Positions 16,899 to 26,092 of a stretch of 46,514 bases of DNA are shown here, piece after piece. The DNA lies in assembly GCA_002729695.1 (NCBI GenBank), contig PBYQ01000004.1:1-46514 (forward strand), given 5' to 3'. This DNA comes from Citromicrobium sp. (lineage in GTDB: Bacteria > Pseudomonadota > Alphaproteobacteria > Sphingomonadales > Sphingomonadaceae). The notes beneath the pieces were generated by a model. That model had not been told where the DNA came from and ran no database searches. It worked only from the letters and a program-made list of their open reading frames with translations. The position numbers and the translations under genes are program-made. The number at the start of each line of letters is the position of its first letter. Position 1 is the first letter of the stretch.

Positions 16899-16923
16899 AA
16901 CGGCTCGTCTCTGCCACGGTTCC
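16899..16923 (-). promoter_or_regulatory. EcfG-type promoter of the small-protein operon
   Basis: On the minus strand GGAAC (16923-16919), a 16-nt spacer and CGTT (16902-16899) match the sigma-EcfG consensus exactly. The first ATG (16865) is 34 nt further on, an ideal distance. The downstream genes encode DUF3008 and DUF2945 proteins of a stress-associated type. Confidence 0.75.
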
Positions 16924-16936
16924 ACCCGGCTCACCA

Positions 16937-17758
16937 TCAATCGCGCAGCAACTCGTTGATACCGGTCTTTGCGCGGGTCTGCGCATCGACGGTCTTCACG
17001 ATCACCGCACAGGCGAGCGAAGGCCCGCCATCCTTGCCCGGCAGGCTGCCCGGCACAACTACCGAATAAGGCGGTATGTGCCCGCGCAGCACCTCGCCCG
17101 TCTCGCGCACCACGATCTTGGTCGACTGGGTGACGAACACGCCCATCGCGACGACGCAGCCTTCGCCCACGATCACGCCCTCGACGATTTCGGAACGCGC
17201 CCCGATGAAGCAGTTGTCGCCGATGATCGTCGGGTTGGCCTGCAGCGGTTCGAGCACGCCGCCGATCCCGGTGCCGGCGGAGATATGGCAGTTCGCGCCG
17301 ACCTGCGCGCAGCTGCCCACGCTGGCCCAGGTGTCGAGCATGGTGTTTTCGCCGACATAGGCACCGATATTGGTGAAGCTGGGCATCAGCACGCAGTTCT
17401 TGCCGATGAAGCTGCCACGCCGTGCGACAGCGCCCGGCACGACGCGGAAGCCTGCTTCGCGAAAGCGGGCCTCGTCCCATCCGGCGAACTTGCTCGGCAC
17501 CTTGTCGAACGCAGGCACGCCGACTGCGCCATCCATCAGCATATTGTCGCTGAGCCGGAACGAGAGGAGCACTGCCTTCTTGAGCCACTGGTTCACGCGC
17601 CAGCCGCCCTCGCCATCGGGTTCGGCAACCCGCGCGCTCCCGTCGTCGAGGCTCAGGACCGCGCTTTCGACCGCTTCGCGCAAGGTGGCGTCCCCCGTAT
17701 CGAGGTGGTCGCGATCCTCCCACGCCTGCTCGATCACCTGCCGCTGCTCGTCGCTCAT
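16937..17758 (-). CDS. dapD: 2,3,4,5-tetrahydropyridine-2,6-dicarboxylate N-succinyltransferase
   Basis: DapD transfers succinyl from succinyl-CoA to tetrahydrodipicolinate in the lysine/diaminopimelate pathway. The 273-residue length is the normal size. The N-terminal helical domain ([23 protein letters not shown]) and the left-handed beta-helix hexapeptide repeats are clear: [61 protein letters not shown]. The conserved [16 protein letters not shown] is intact. Cytoplasmic trimer. Single gene here. Confidence 0.97.
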   Translation of the reverse strand: MSDEQRQVIEQAWEDRDHLDTGDATLREAVESAVLSLDDGSARVAEPDGEGGWRVNQWLKKAVLLSFRLSDNMLMDGAVGVPAFDKVPSKFAGWDEARFREAGFRVVPGAVARRGSFIGKNCVLMPSFTNIGAYVGENTMLDTWASVGSCAQVGANCHISAGTGIGGVLEPLQANPTIIGDNCFIGARSEIVEGVIVGEGCVVAMGVFVTQSTKIVVRETGEVLRGHIPPYSVVVPGSLPGKDGGPSLACAVIVKTVDAQTRAKTGINELLRD

Positions 17759-18006
17759 CTCTACCGCTCCTGTATGGCCTTGCCCTGCGCCGTAGCTCGC
17801 GCCGCGCCGGACTGCTAGCCGAGGCTGCCGGCTATCCCAAGCGCATGCGATGGACCGGAATGTGGCCTTGGGCTACCAACATCGTGACGGGGGCATCCGG
17901 CCCTGCATGCCGATGCGCAGGGCCAGGGCCGGGCCGGGTTCACCAGTCGTTTACGGGGCCGACCGTATCGCGGTAATCAAGGCAATGAACACAGGAACTT
18001 AGCGTG

Positions 18007-20421
18007 ATGAAGCGAACCGGTCGGAAAGAGCTGAAGATCGGGGTTGCTCTCGGTGTTGTCGCGATGCTGAGCGCCTGTTCCGGCGGTGGAGGCGGGCCCA
18101 GTCTGGGTACGCCCGTTCCGCCGCCAGCTCCGACCCCGGCGCCCGCACCGTCGCCGTCTCCTGCGCCTGCTCCCACCCCCACTCCGTCTCCCACCCCCGC
18201 TCCGAACGTCAACTCGGCCGAGGTGCGGCGATCGGACGGGCCCGATTTCCACAACGCGACAATAGCTTGGCAACAGGGCGTCTCCGGCCAGGGGGCGACC
18301 ATTGCGATCATCGACAGCGGGATCGACATCGACAGCCCCGAATTCGCCGGGCGTATTCTTCCTGAATCGGCAGACGTGGCCGGGTCCCGCACGATCGACG
18401 GGATCGACGATCACGGAACCAACGTCGCTTTGGTGGCGGCGGCCGCGCTCGACAACGAAGGCGTCGTGGGCATGGCCTACGATGCGCGCCTGCTCGTCTT
18501 GCGGGCGGACGAACCGGGCAGCTGCACCGGAGGAGGTGCTAACGATGCCGATCTCGAGGGGTGCCAGTTCCTAGATTCCGACATTGCGCGCGGGATCGAT
18601 GTCGCCATTGCCGCCAACGCGCGGGTCATCAATCTGAGCCTCGGCGGCGGCACGCCCACCGCCCAGCTGTCCAACGCGATCGCGCGTGCGACGCAAGCGG
18701 GCATCGTCGTGGTGGTCGCTGCCGGGAACGACGGCGACACCAGCGACCCCGCGCTCGATCCGGACAACCCCGATCCCTTTGCGATCGCCGCCTTGCAGCG
18801 GGGCAACGGGGCCGTGATCATTGTCGGCTCCGTCGACGACACGGGCGAGTTTTCCGACTTCAGCAACCGCGCGGGCAGCTACGCCACCGGTTTCCTCTCT
18901 GCACGCGGAGAGCGGATTTGCTGCGCCTATGAGAATGGCGAAATCCAGGTCACCCAGCAGGGCGGGCAGACCTTCGTGACCCTGTTTTCGGGAACGAGCT
19001 TCGCGACCCCGCAGGTGGCGGGTGCGGTGGCGCTGCTGGCGCAGGCCTTTCCAAACCTGACCGGGCAGGAGATCGTCGAGATCCTGCTCGACACTGCGCG
19101 CGATGCCGGTGCGACGGGGACCGATGCGATCTACGGTCGCGGCATCCTCGATCTGGCGGGCGCGTTCTCGCCGCAAGGCACCACCCGGCTGCCCGGCGGT
19201 TCGCCGGACACCCCGAGCGCGCTCGCGCTGGCCGACGACATGGCGATCGCTTCCGCGCCGATGGGCGACGCGATGCAGGGCGCATCCCTGCAGAGCATCG
19301 TGCTCGACAAGTACGACCGTGCCTACACCTACGATCTGGGCGCGCAGACCCGCCGCGCCAGTCCCGAAACGCTGATGGCGAATGCCACGCGTGCGGGGCT
19401 GCGTAGCGTCACGGTGGGCGCGCCCGGCATCGGCATCGCCTTCTCGATCGATCAGCGCGGACAGCTGGAGGGCGATACGCCGCTCACGCCGCTGCGCCTG
19501 TCGCGCGCCGAAAGCGACGCGGCGAGAGTCCTGGCGGCTCGGGTGGCGTTGCGCATATCGCCCAAAACCCAGCTCGGCTTCGCCTTCGCCGAAGGGCCCG
19601 ATGGGATCGCCGTTCAGCTGCAGGGCCAGGATCGGCCTGCGTTTCTGCTGTCGAGCGGCGCTGCCGGAAAGCTCGGCTTCGCACACCGCGACGGGCAGAG
19701 CGTCGCGCTGCGCCAAGAGACCGGCGACTTCGGCCTCACCCTGACCGCCAGCCGTGGCGAGGCGCTGACCGGGGCGGTGCGCCAGGCGCAGGGCATCATC
19801 AGCAACCAGCGCGAGGGGTATGGCTTCACCCGCTTCCGCATCGCGGCGGATCGCTCGTTCGGCCCGCTGGGTCTGACGCTGGGCACCGAATGGCTGCGCG
19901 AGGAGCGCACGATGCTGGGCGCCTATCTTCACGAGAGCCTGGCGACGCGCGGCGCGGACAGTGTCTTCGTCGACGGTTCGGCCTCCCTCGATCTCGGCGA
20001 TGGCTGGCGCGCCGTAGGGGAAGGGCGCTTCGGCTCTACCCGGGCGGTGACCGGAGACAGGATCGCGGGCGGATCGCGCTTCGCCAGCGTCGCCTATTCG
20101 GTCGACCTGAGCAAGCGCGGGGTCTGGCAGGACACGGACCGGCTTGGCTTGCGGGTTTCCTCTCCTCTGCGCGTCGTTTCGGGCGGGCTCAATTTCGACC
20201 TGCCGGTGCGCTACGACTATGCGACCGAAAGCGCGATCTACGAACTGCGCCGCGTGTCGCTGGCCCCCGATGGGCGCGAGCTGATGGGCGAGCTCTCGTG
20301 GTTCGGGCAGGCGTTCGACGGGACGCTCGCCGCGAGCCTGTTCTACCGCAGCGAGCCCGACCATATCCGCAGCGCCCCCGATGACCGCGGGCTGCTGGTC
20401 CGCTGGAGCCGGGGCTTCTAA
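18007..20421 (+). CDS. S8 (subtilisin) serine protease autotransporter lipoprotein
   Basis: An 804-residue secreted protease. Residues 1-24 form a lipoprotein signal (VALGVVAMLSAC, Cys24), residues 33-66 a Pro/Ala/Thr/Ser low-complexity linker, and residues about 78-390 a peptidase S8 domain with Asp103 (IIDSGIDI), His136 (DDHGTNVA), oxyanion Asn241 (AAGNDGD) and Ser331 (SGTSFATPQVAGA). The C-terminal part (about 540-804) is strand-rich and ends LLVRWSRGF, consistent with an autotransporter beta-barrel. It probably reaches the outer membrane, where the protease is exposed. ATG at 18007 has AGGAA 9 nt upstream; a GTG one codon earlier is possible. Monocistronic. Confidence 0.92.
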   Translation: MKRTGRKELKIGVALGVVAMLSACSGGGGGPSLGTPVPPPAPTPAPAPSPSPAPAPTPTPSPTPAPNVNSAEVRRSDGPDFHNATIAWQQGVSGQGATIAIIDSGIDIDSPEFAGRILPESADVAGSRTIDGIDDHGTNVALVAAAALDNEGVVGMAYDARLLVLRADEPGSCTGGGANDADLEGCQFLDSDIARGIDVAIAANARVINLSLGGGTPTAQLSNAIARATQAGIVVVVAAGNDGDTSDPALDPDNPDPFAIAALQRGNGAVIIVGSVDDTGEFSDFSNRAGSYATGFLSARGERICCAYENGEIQVTQQGGQTFVTLFSGTSFATPQVAGAVALLAQAFPNLTGQEIVEILLDTARDAGATGTDAIYGRGILDLAGAFSPQGTTRLPGGSPDTPSALALADDMAIASAPMGDAMQGASLQSIVLDKYDRAYTYDLGAQTRRASPETLMANATRAGLRSVTVGAPGIGIAFSIDQRGQLEGDTPLTPLRLSRAESDAARVLAARVALRISPKTQLGFAFAEGPDGIAVQLQGQDRPAFLLSSGAAGKLGFAHRDGQSVALRQETGDFGLTLTASRGEALTGAVRQAQGIISNQREGYGFTRFRIAADRSFGPLGLTLGTEWLREERTMLGAYLHESLATRGADSVFVDGSASLDLGDGWRAVGEGRFGSTRAVTGDRIAGGSRFASVAYSVDLSKRGVWQDTDRLGLRVSSPLRVVSGGLNFDLPVRYDYATESAIYELRRVSLAPDGRELMGELSWFGQAFDGTLAASLFYRSEPDHIRSAPDDRGLLVRWSRGF

Positions 20422-20425
20422 CCCC

Positions 20426-21496
20426 TCAGTCCATCCCTGCCCGCTTCGCGAAACCGTAGGCCGCCTGCACCAGCGGGCGCACGCGCTCGCTCATCTGCCT
20501 GGCGTGGGCGGAGGATGCGGTGCCGTCGATCACCCGCTTCTTGATCCCCTGGATGATCCCGGCGAACTTGAACAGGTTGAACGCGAAGTACCAGTCCATG
20601 TCGGGCACCGGAAAGCCGGTCCGCTCGACATAGCGCTGCGTGACGTCCTCCGCGCTCGGGATGCCCAACTCTTCCAGATCGAGCCCGCCGAGCCCCGCGC
20701 GACCATCGGCCGGGTTATGCCAGTTGAGCACGAAGTAGCTGAAGTCCGCGATCGGATCGCCCAGCGTCGACAGCTCCCAGTCGAGCACGGCGGCCACGCG
20801 GTTCTCGTCGGCATGGAAGATCATGTTGTCGAGCCGGTAGTCGCCGTGGACGATGCCGCTGGCGTGCTGATCGGGCACGGTTTCGGGCAGCCACGCGATC
20901 AGCGCTTCCATCTCGGGAATCTCTTCGGTTTCGGAGAGCTTGTACTGCTTGGTCCAGCGGGCGATCTGGCGCGCGCAGTAGTCCTGCGGCTTGCCGTAGT
21001 CGCCAAGGCCGATCTTCCTGGGGTCGGTGGCGTGCAGATCGGCCAGCGTGTCGACCATCGCGTGGTAGATCTCGCGCCGCTGGTCGGGCGTGTAGTCGGG
21101 CAACGAGCCGTTCCACAGGTTGCGGCCCTGGATCAGCTCCATGACGAAGAACTTGGAGCCGATCACGTCGGCATCCTCGCACAGGCCGAAAGTGCGCGGC
21201 ACGGGGAAGCCGGTGGGGCCAAGCGCGCTCATTACGGTATATTCGCGGTCGACCGCGTGCGCCGATGGCAGCAGCTTGCCGAAAGGCTGGCGGCGCAGCA
21301 CGTAATTGCGGTTCGCGGTTGCGACCTTGTAGGTCGGATTCGACTGGCCGCCCTTGAACTTCGAGAGGCTCAGCGGCCCTGCGAAATCCTCGACATTCGC
21401 CTCGAACCACGCGGTCAGCGCCGCCTCGTCGAGCTTGTCCGCCTCGGGCACGTCGACCGTGCCGACCATTTCCTTCTCGTAGTCGATGTTGGCCAT
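20426..21496 (-). CDS. Aminoglycoside-phosphotransferase-fold kinase (ACAD10/11 N-terminal type)
   Basis: A 356-residue kinase-fold protein: nucleotide-binding FKGGQSNPTYKV (residues 47-58), VLRRQPFG (lysine/arginine strand), catalytic loop GIVHGDYRLDNMIF and metal-binding VLDWELSTLGDP. This is the same family as the N-terminal half of animal ACAD10/ACAD11 and as LvaA of the Pseudomonas putida levulinate operon, which phosphorylates 4-hydroxyacyl-CoA. Drug resistance is not expected. It follows a Zn-alcohol dehydrogenase and an ACAD gene on the same strand, supporting a role in hydroxyacyl-CoA breakdown. That substrate assignment is inference from family and context. Confidence 0.9.
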   Translation of the reverse strand: MANIDYEKEMVGTVDVPEADKLDEAALTAWFEANVEDFAGPLSLSKFKGGQSNPTYKVATANRNYVLRRQPFGKLLPSAHAVDREYTVMSALGPTGFPVPRTFGLCEDADVIGSKFFVMELIQGRNLWNGSLPDYTPDQRREIYHAMVDTLADLHATDPRKIGLGDYGKPQDYCARQIARWTKQYKLSETEEIPEMEALIAWLPETVPDQHASGIVHGDYRLDNMIFHADENRVAAVLDWELSTLGDPIADFSYFVLNWHNPADGRAGLGGLDLEELGIPSAEDVTQRYVERTGFPVPDMDWYFAFNLFKFAGIIQGIKKRVIDGTASSAHARQMSERVRPLVQAAYGFAKRAGMD

Positions 21497-21803
21497 CCTG
21501 CTCCTACCGATCCCCAGCGAAAGCCGGGGTCTCCTTCATGCAACAGCCGCACTTGCGGCATAAGGTTCCTGCTTGCGCAGGAACTCACAAACTCCCCCAA
21601 CGGCACGCCTGGCTGGAACACGCACCCTCGGTCTTATCGAAATTCCCACTAACGCAGTTCGTCCCGGATTTCTGTCGGGGATGGTCTGCAAAGCGGGCCG
21701 TATGTGTCACCTTTCAAACTGTATTACTTCGGGCCGCACTCTTCCGTACCGCTGACGGTCTAGCGCGCCCGCCCCGTGTAGGACAGCCGCGAGCCCCACA
21801 TCG
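21497..21803. repeat. 307-bp gene-free spacer with palindromic repeats
   Basis: This interval has no gene. It contains CCCCAGCGAAAGCCGGGG (21512-21529), a REP-like hairpin, and a perfect hairpin GTTCCTGC-TTGC-GCAGGAAC at 21565-21584. The rest (21600-21803) shows nothing I can name. Confidence 0.6.
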
Positions 21804-22889
21804 TCAGTCGAACACCACGATGCTGCGCGCGCTGTGCCCTTCGCGAAGCTTGTCGAAACCGGCGTTGATGTCTTCCAGCCCGATCCGTTCGGCGATGATC
21901 GTGTCGAGGTCGAGCAGGCCGCGCAGGTAGAAATCGACGAGGCGCGGGAGATCGACCGGGAAGTGGTTCATCCCCATAATCGCGCCCATCAGCTTCTTGC
22001 CGCCGAGCAGGTCCATCGCGCCGAGCCCGACCTTGCAGTCGAGCGGCATCATGCCGAGCACCACCGCAGTACCGCCGCGCCGCAGCGACGCGACCGCGAG
22101 GTCGGCCGAAGCCTGACGCCCGACCGCTTCGATGCCGTAATGCACGCCGCCGCCGCTCAGCTTGATGATCTGCTTCGCCGCGTCCTCCGCCAGCGCGTCG
22201 ACCGTGTGCGTAGCGCCAAGCGTTTCGGCGAGCGCGCGCTTTTCGGGCAGCGGATCGGCGGCGATAATCATTCCCGCGCCCGCGATCTTGGCCGCGTTGA
22301 TCGCCGCGAGGCCCACGCCGCCGCAGCCGATCACGGCGACGGTCTCACCCGGCGTCAGCTTGATCGCGTTGAAAATCGTGCCCGCACCGGTGGTCACCGC
22401 GCAGCCGAGCACGGCAGCCCGGTCGAACGGCATATCCTTGTCGATTGCGACGCAGGCATGTTCGTGGATCAGCATCTGTTCGGCAAAGGCCGACAGGTTG
22501 AGCAGCTGGTTGACCGGCTCGCCGCCTCGCGAAAGGCGCGGGGCCGCATCCTTGCCGCGCCGCGTCCCCTGACCAAGGCACAGCGCCATGCGCCCGGTGA
22601 CGCAGAATTCGCACTGGCCGCAGAAGGCGCTGAGGCACGAGACGACATGATCGCCCGGCTTCACCATCGTCACTTCGCTGCCCACTGCGCGGACCAGGCC
22701 CGCAGCCTCGTGTCCCGGCACCAGCGGCAGCGCGTGCGGATAGGCGCCGTCGATGAAGTGCAGGTCCGAATGGCACAGCCCGCACGCCTTGGTGTCGATC
22801 AGAACCTCGTGCGGGGCGGGCTCGGCGAGGGTGATCTCGCCGATCACCATCGGTTCGCCGGGCTTTTCGAGGATTGCGGCCTTTGCCAT
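21804..22889 (-). CDS. Zinc-dependent alcohol dehydrogenase
   Basis: A 361-residue medium-chain dehydrogenase. Catalytic zinc ligands: Cys39 (CGLCHSDLH), His60/Glu61 (PGHEAAGLV) and a Cys in LGCAVTTGAGT. Structural zinc Cys90, 93, 96 and 104 (CGQCEFCVTGRMALC). Rossmann dinucleotide motif VIGCGGVGLAAINAAK for NAD. It oxidises a primary or secondary alcohol or reduces an aldehyde; the substrate is unknown. The true start is the ATG at 22889, since the longer frame reads through the palindromic repeat at 22911-23001. It lies between the kinase and the ACAD and is probably part of the same catabolic set. Confidence 0.93.
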   Translation of the reverse strand: MAKAAILEKPGEPMVIGEITLAEPAPHEVLIDTKACGLCHSDLHFIDGAYPHALPLVPGHEAAGLVRAVGSEVTMVKPGDHVVSCLSAFCGQCEFCVTGRMALCLGQGTRRGKDAAPRLSRGGEPVNQLLNLSAFAEQMLIHEHACVAIDKDMPFDRAAVLGCAVTTGAGTIFNAIKLTPGETVAVIGCGGVGLAAINAAKIAGAGMIIAADPLPEKRALAETLGATHTVDALAEDAAKQIIKLSGGGVHYGIEAVGRQASADLAVASLRRGGTAVVLGMMPLDCKVGLGAMDLLGGKKLMGAIMGMNHFPVDLPRLVDFYLRGLLDLDTIIAERIGLEDINAGFDKLREGHSARSIVVFD

Positions 22890-22910
22890 TCTCAACTCCG
22901 TCTCATTTTT

Positions 22911-23001
22911 CCGCTCGCCCTGAGCTTGTCGAAGGGCCGCACTTTTCTTCGGCCATCTCGCCAAACCAAGGACGGTCCTTCGACAAGCTCAGGACGAGCG
23001 G
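22911..23001. repeat. Palindromic repeat, CCTGAGCTTGTCGAAG family
   Basis: Inverted 25-bp arms (22911-22935 and 22977-23001) match with one mismatch: CCGCTCGCCCTGAGCTTGTC then GAAGG, and the complement. The core is widespread in proteobacterial intergenic DNA, and the same family appears inside hisF at 37157-37222. It lies between the ACAD stop (23019) and the ADH start (22889). Confidence 0.92.
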
Positions 23002-23018
23002 TGTTTTTGCTTTCGGCG

Positions 23019-24311
23019 CTAGCGCGTGGCGCCCATGTCGCCCGAGCTGTAGGTTTCCATCTCGGCCGCGCTCGGCGCGTGACGGGCGAATTCCATGCGC
23101 GCGATCGAGCGTGCGTGGACCTCGTCCGGGCCGTCCGCCAGCCGCAGCGTGCGCTGGTGGGCGTAGGCTTGCGCGAGGCCGAAGTCTTCGGACACGCCCG
23201 CGCCGCCATGCGCCTGGATCGCATCGTCGATGATCCGCAGCGCCATGTTGGGCGCGGCGACCTTGATCATCGCGATTTCCTGCTTGGCGGCCTTGTTGCC
23301 GACCTTGTCCATCATGTCGGCGGCCTTGAGGCAGAGAAGACGCGTCATCTCGATGTCGATGCGCGCCTGCGCGACGCGCTGTTCCCAGATCGAATGCTTG
23401 TAGATCGGCTTGCCGAAGGCTTCGCGTGCCTGCAGCCGCTTGCACATCTTTTCCAGCGCTTCCTCGGCGACGCCGATGGTGCGCATGCAGTGATGGATGC
23501 GGCCCGGCCCGAGGCGCCCCTGCGCGATCTCGAACCCGCGCCCTTCGCCCAGCAGCATGGCGGAGGCGGGAACGCGCACATTCTTGAGGCTGATTTCCAT
23601 GTGGCCGTGCGGCGCATCGTCGTAACCGAACACGGGCAGGTGGCGTTCGATCGTCACTCCTTCTGCGTCGAGCGGCATCAGGATCATCGACTGCTGCTGG
23701 TGACGCTGCGCCGAGGTATCGCTCTTGCCCATCACGATGGCGACCTTGCAGCGCGGATCGCCCGCACCGCTTGACCACCACTTGCGCCCGTTGATGACGT
23801 ATTCGTCGCCTTCGCGGATGATCGAGGTTTCGATGTTGGTCGCATCAGAGCTCGCGACCTGGGGTTCGGTCATCAGGAAGGCGCTGCGGATTTCGCCGGC
23901 CATCAGCGGGGCGAGCCACTGCTCCTTCTGCTCGCGCGTGCCGTAGCGGTGGAGCACTTCCATGTTGCCCGTGTCGGGCGCGGAGCAGTTCATCGTTTCG
24001 CTGGCGAAACCGATGCGGCCCAGTTCCTCGGCAACCATCGCGTATTCGAGGTTGGTGAGGCCGGGGCCTTCGAACTCGAAGCTCTCATCGACATGGTGGT
24101 GGCTGTCGTTGCGCGGCGGCATGAACATGTTCCACAGGCCCTTGGCCTTGGCCTTTTCCTTCAGTTCCTCGACCACGGGGATGACCTTCCAGCGGTCGCC
24201 CTCTGCGTCCTGCGCCTTGTAGGTGGGGACGGCGGGGCGCACTTCCTTTTCGATGAAGTCGCGCACGCGGTCGCGCCAGTGCGATTGCCGTTCGGTCGGT
24301 TGGAAATCCAT
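23019..24311 (-). CDS. Acyl-CoA dehydrogenase, ACAD10/11-like
   Basis: A 430-residue FAD enzyme, longer than ordinary ACADs. Blocks [69 protein letters not shown] and [17 protein letters not shown] match, by memory of the family, the C-terminal half of animal ACAD10/ACAD11 very closely. Those enzymes act on 4-hydroxyacyl-CoA after phosphorylation by a fused kinase domain; here the kinase is the separate gene at 20426-21496. It starts at 24311 (GAGAGGCC upstream). Cytoplasmic; probably feeds a product to beta-oxidation. Confidence 0.93.
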   Translation of the reverse strand: MDFQPTERQSHWRDRVRDFIEKEVRPAVPTYKAQDAEGDRWKVIPVVEELKEKAKAKGLWNMFMPPRNDSHHHVDESFEFEGPGLTNLEYAMVAEELGRIGFASETMNCSAPDTGNMEVLHRYGTREQKEQWLAPLMAGEIRSAFLMTEPQVASSDATNIETSIIREGDEYVINGRKWWSSGAGDPRCKVAIVMGKSDTSAQRHQQQSMILMPLDAEGVTIERHLPVFGYDDAPHGHMEISLKNVRVPASAMLLGEGRGFEIAQGRLGPGRIHHCMRTIGVAEEALEKMCKRLQAREAFGKPIYKHSIWEQRVAQARIDIEMTRLLCLKAADMMDKVGNKAAKQEIAMIKVAAPNMALRIIDDAIQAHGGAGVSEDFGLAQAYAHQRTLRLADGPDEVHARSIARMEFARHAPSAAEMETYSSGDMGATR

Positions 24312-24404
24312 CTTTGGGGGCCTCTCTTCTAGGTCTTTCGGTCGGTCTGAATTTGAACTGTGTCGTGGCAGAGCGGCGCGGCTGCGCCAACCCTGTTCGC
24401 AGGA

Positions 24405-25871
24405 TTACGGCGGCAGCACCTCGCCCTCCGCGTCGGCCCGTGCAGCATCGTCGAGCAGCGCCAGACGTGCCTCGTGGCTTTCGCGCGTGATCGGGAATCG
24501 CGCGAGCCAGTAGGCGGCGGTCAGCGCGAGGATCAGCGATACGCCGGCATAAAGCAGGATCAGCGGGCTCAGCACATCGAGCCCGACCTCGCCCGGCTTG
24601 GCGTTGGCGGGCATCTGGGCGAGCGCGATGATCTGGCCGGAGATGAAGATCCCCGCACCGGTCGCGCATTTCTGGACCAGCCAGTTGCCCGCGTAGAACT
24701 TGCCCTCGGCCCGCTCTCCGGTGCGTTCCTCGTACAGCTCGATAATCTCGGCCACCATCGAGGATGCCGAGATCATCGAGACGATGCCCGATGCGTTGGC
24801 GAAGACCAGGAACAGGTAGAACAGGCCCGTCGATGCGAGAGTGCCGACCTGCGGCCACGCGCCGAGCAGGAAGAGGGAATAGGGTGTAAAGCCGATCACG
24901 AACGCCGCCAGCGCGCCGCCTGCGGCGGTGTAGGCCTTCCCGTATCTGCGGTGCAGCGGGCTCACCACGACGAACATGAGCAGCGCGCTGAAGAACAGCA
25001 CCACCGGATAGACGGTCAGCCCGGTCAGTGCAGACGGCGCGCCGGGGATGGTCACCTGGTCCAGCTGCCACACGAACACGTTGAGGTAGTTGGAGATCGA
25101 AAACGTCGTTCCCTGGCTGATATAGGCCGCCATCGCCCCGGCGGCGAAGATCAGGAACGCCTTTTCGCTGAAGGCATCCTTGATCTCGGCAAAAGCGTCG
25201 CGCCAGTGGAACGGCGGCGGGCGCTTGGCCGGCGGATGGGCGACCAGCTTGTGCAGGCCGAGCGCCGATCCGACGACCGAGAAGGCCATGATCGCCGCGC
25301 CCGCGATGCCGAAGGCGGCGTATCCTTCGGGCTCCAGGATGCCGTCGGGCCCGCTCAGGAATACGGTGTAGGCCAGCACCATCATCAGGATGCCGCCGCC
25401 CCAGCCCATCAGGTAGCGATAGCGGAACAGCGTGGTCCGCTCGTCGTAGTCGGCGGTGATCTCTGGCAGCAGGCTGACCTGCGGCACTTCGCACGCCGAC
25501 AGCAGCACGCGCACGCCGACCGCTATGCCGAGCAGGCCGAGGAAGCTGGGCGCCTCGCCGGTCGGCGGGGACCACAGGATGACCCACATGATCGCGAGCG
25601 GCCACGGTGCGACATACAGCCACGGCAGGCGGCGGCCCCATTTGGTGTAGGTCCGGTCGGAGAAATAGCCGATCAGCGGATCGAACACCGCGTCAACCAC
25701 CAGCGCCAGCATCAGCGCCAGGCCGACCAGCCCGGCGTCCATTCCGAGCACCTGGTTGTAGAAGATCAGCAGGAAGAACGAGAACCCGTTGTCCTTCACT
25801 CCGAAGGCCATCGCGCCAAGACCCTGGGTCAGCCGCAAGCGGGTCGGCAACGGGCCTTGAGTGAAAGCCAT
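24405..25871 (-). CDS. MFS transporter, GPH (glycoside-pentoside-hexuronide symporter)-like
   Basis: A 488-residue inner-membrane protein with about 12 helices. The GPH-type signature is present: GLALMLALVVDAVFDPLIGY and FSDRTYTKWGRRLPWLY in the first half (residues about 45-85), and a long cytoplasmic region between helices 6 and 7 (LHKLVAHPPAKRPPPFHWRD). Members import sugars, carnitine-like or other solutes with a cation; the association with acyl-CoA dehydrogenases suggests an organic acid or alkanoate-type substrate (inference). Transcribed divergently from the ACAD gene at 26093 with a candidate operator between. Confidence 0.9.
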   Translation of the reverse strand: MAFTQGPLPTRLRLTQGLGAMAFGVKDNGFSFFLLIFYNQVLGMDAGLVGLALMLALVVDAVFDPLIGYFSDRTYTKWGRRLPWLYVAPWPLAIMWVILWSPPTGEAPSFLGLLGIAVGVRVLLSACEVPQVSLLPEITADYDERTTLFRYRYLMGWGGGILMMVLAYTVFLSGPDGILEPEGYAAFGIAGAAIMAFSVVGSALGLHKLVAHPPAKRPPPFHWRDAFAEIKDAFSEKAFLIFAAGAMAAYISQGTTFSISNYLNVFVWQLDQVTIPGAPSALTGLTVYPVVLFFSALLMFVVVSPLHRRYGKAYTAAGGALAAFVIGFTPYSLFLLGAWPQVGTLASTGLFYLFLVFANASGIVSMISASSMVAEIIELYEERTGERAEGKFYAGNWLVQKCATGAGIFISGQIIALAQMPANAKPGEVGLDVLSPLILLYAGVSLILALTAAYWLARFPITRESHEARLALLDDAARADAEGEVLPP

Positions 25872-25912
25872 GGTGTGAAAATCTCTCCCGGCGGCGCTGT
25901 GCGAGCCGCTCC

Positions 25913-25926
25913 TTACGTTGACGTAA
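25913..25926. promoter_or_regulatory. Candidate operator in divergent MFS/ACAD promoter region
   Basis: TTACGT-TG-ACGTAA is a perfect inverted repeat with a 2-nt spacer, 42 bp before the MFS start and 167 bp before the ACAD start. The shape is typical of TetR- or GntR-type regulators of fatty-acid catabolism. No regulator gene is adjacent. Confidence 0.5.
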
Positions 25927-26092
25927 CAGTACGGGTTGTTCGGTCGTGTGCAAGCGCAATCGGCCTGCCGCTACGGCATGCGTGCCTGTCCACCTTCCGC
26001 TTGCGTAAAGGTGAGTCTTGCTCCTACCAAGAGGGCGAAAGCGCGACGATGGGGGCGTTCGAACGCCCCACGCCAAGCCAAGGAGAGCGATT

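Noticed and set aside
18571..20364. 597-codon minus-strand open frame
   Set aside because: It is the antisense shadow of the S8 autotransporter, with Arg/Ala/Gly-rich composition and no domain.
20426..21496. Antibiotic resistance reading of the aminoglycoside-phosphotransferase fold gene
   Set aside because: Sequence blocks and the acyl-CoA context match the ACAD10/11-type kinase group and not drug-modifying enzymes.
21834..23774. 646-codon plus-strand open frame
   Set aside because: Antisense to the alcohol dehydrogenase and acyl-CoA dehydrogenase genes; composition is His/Arg-rich, typical of high-GC shadow frames.
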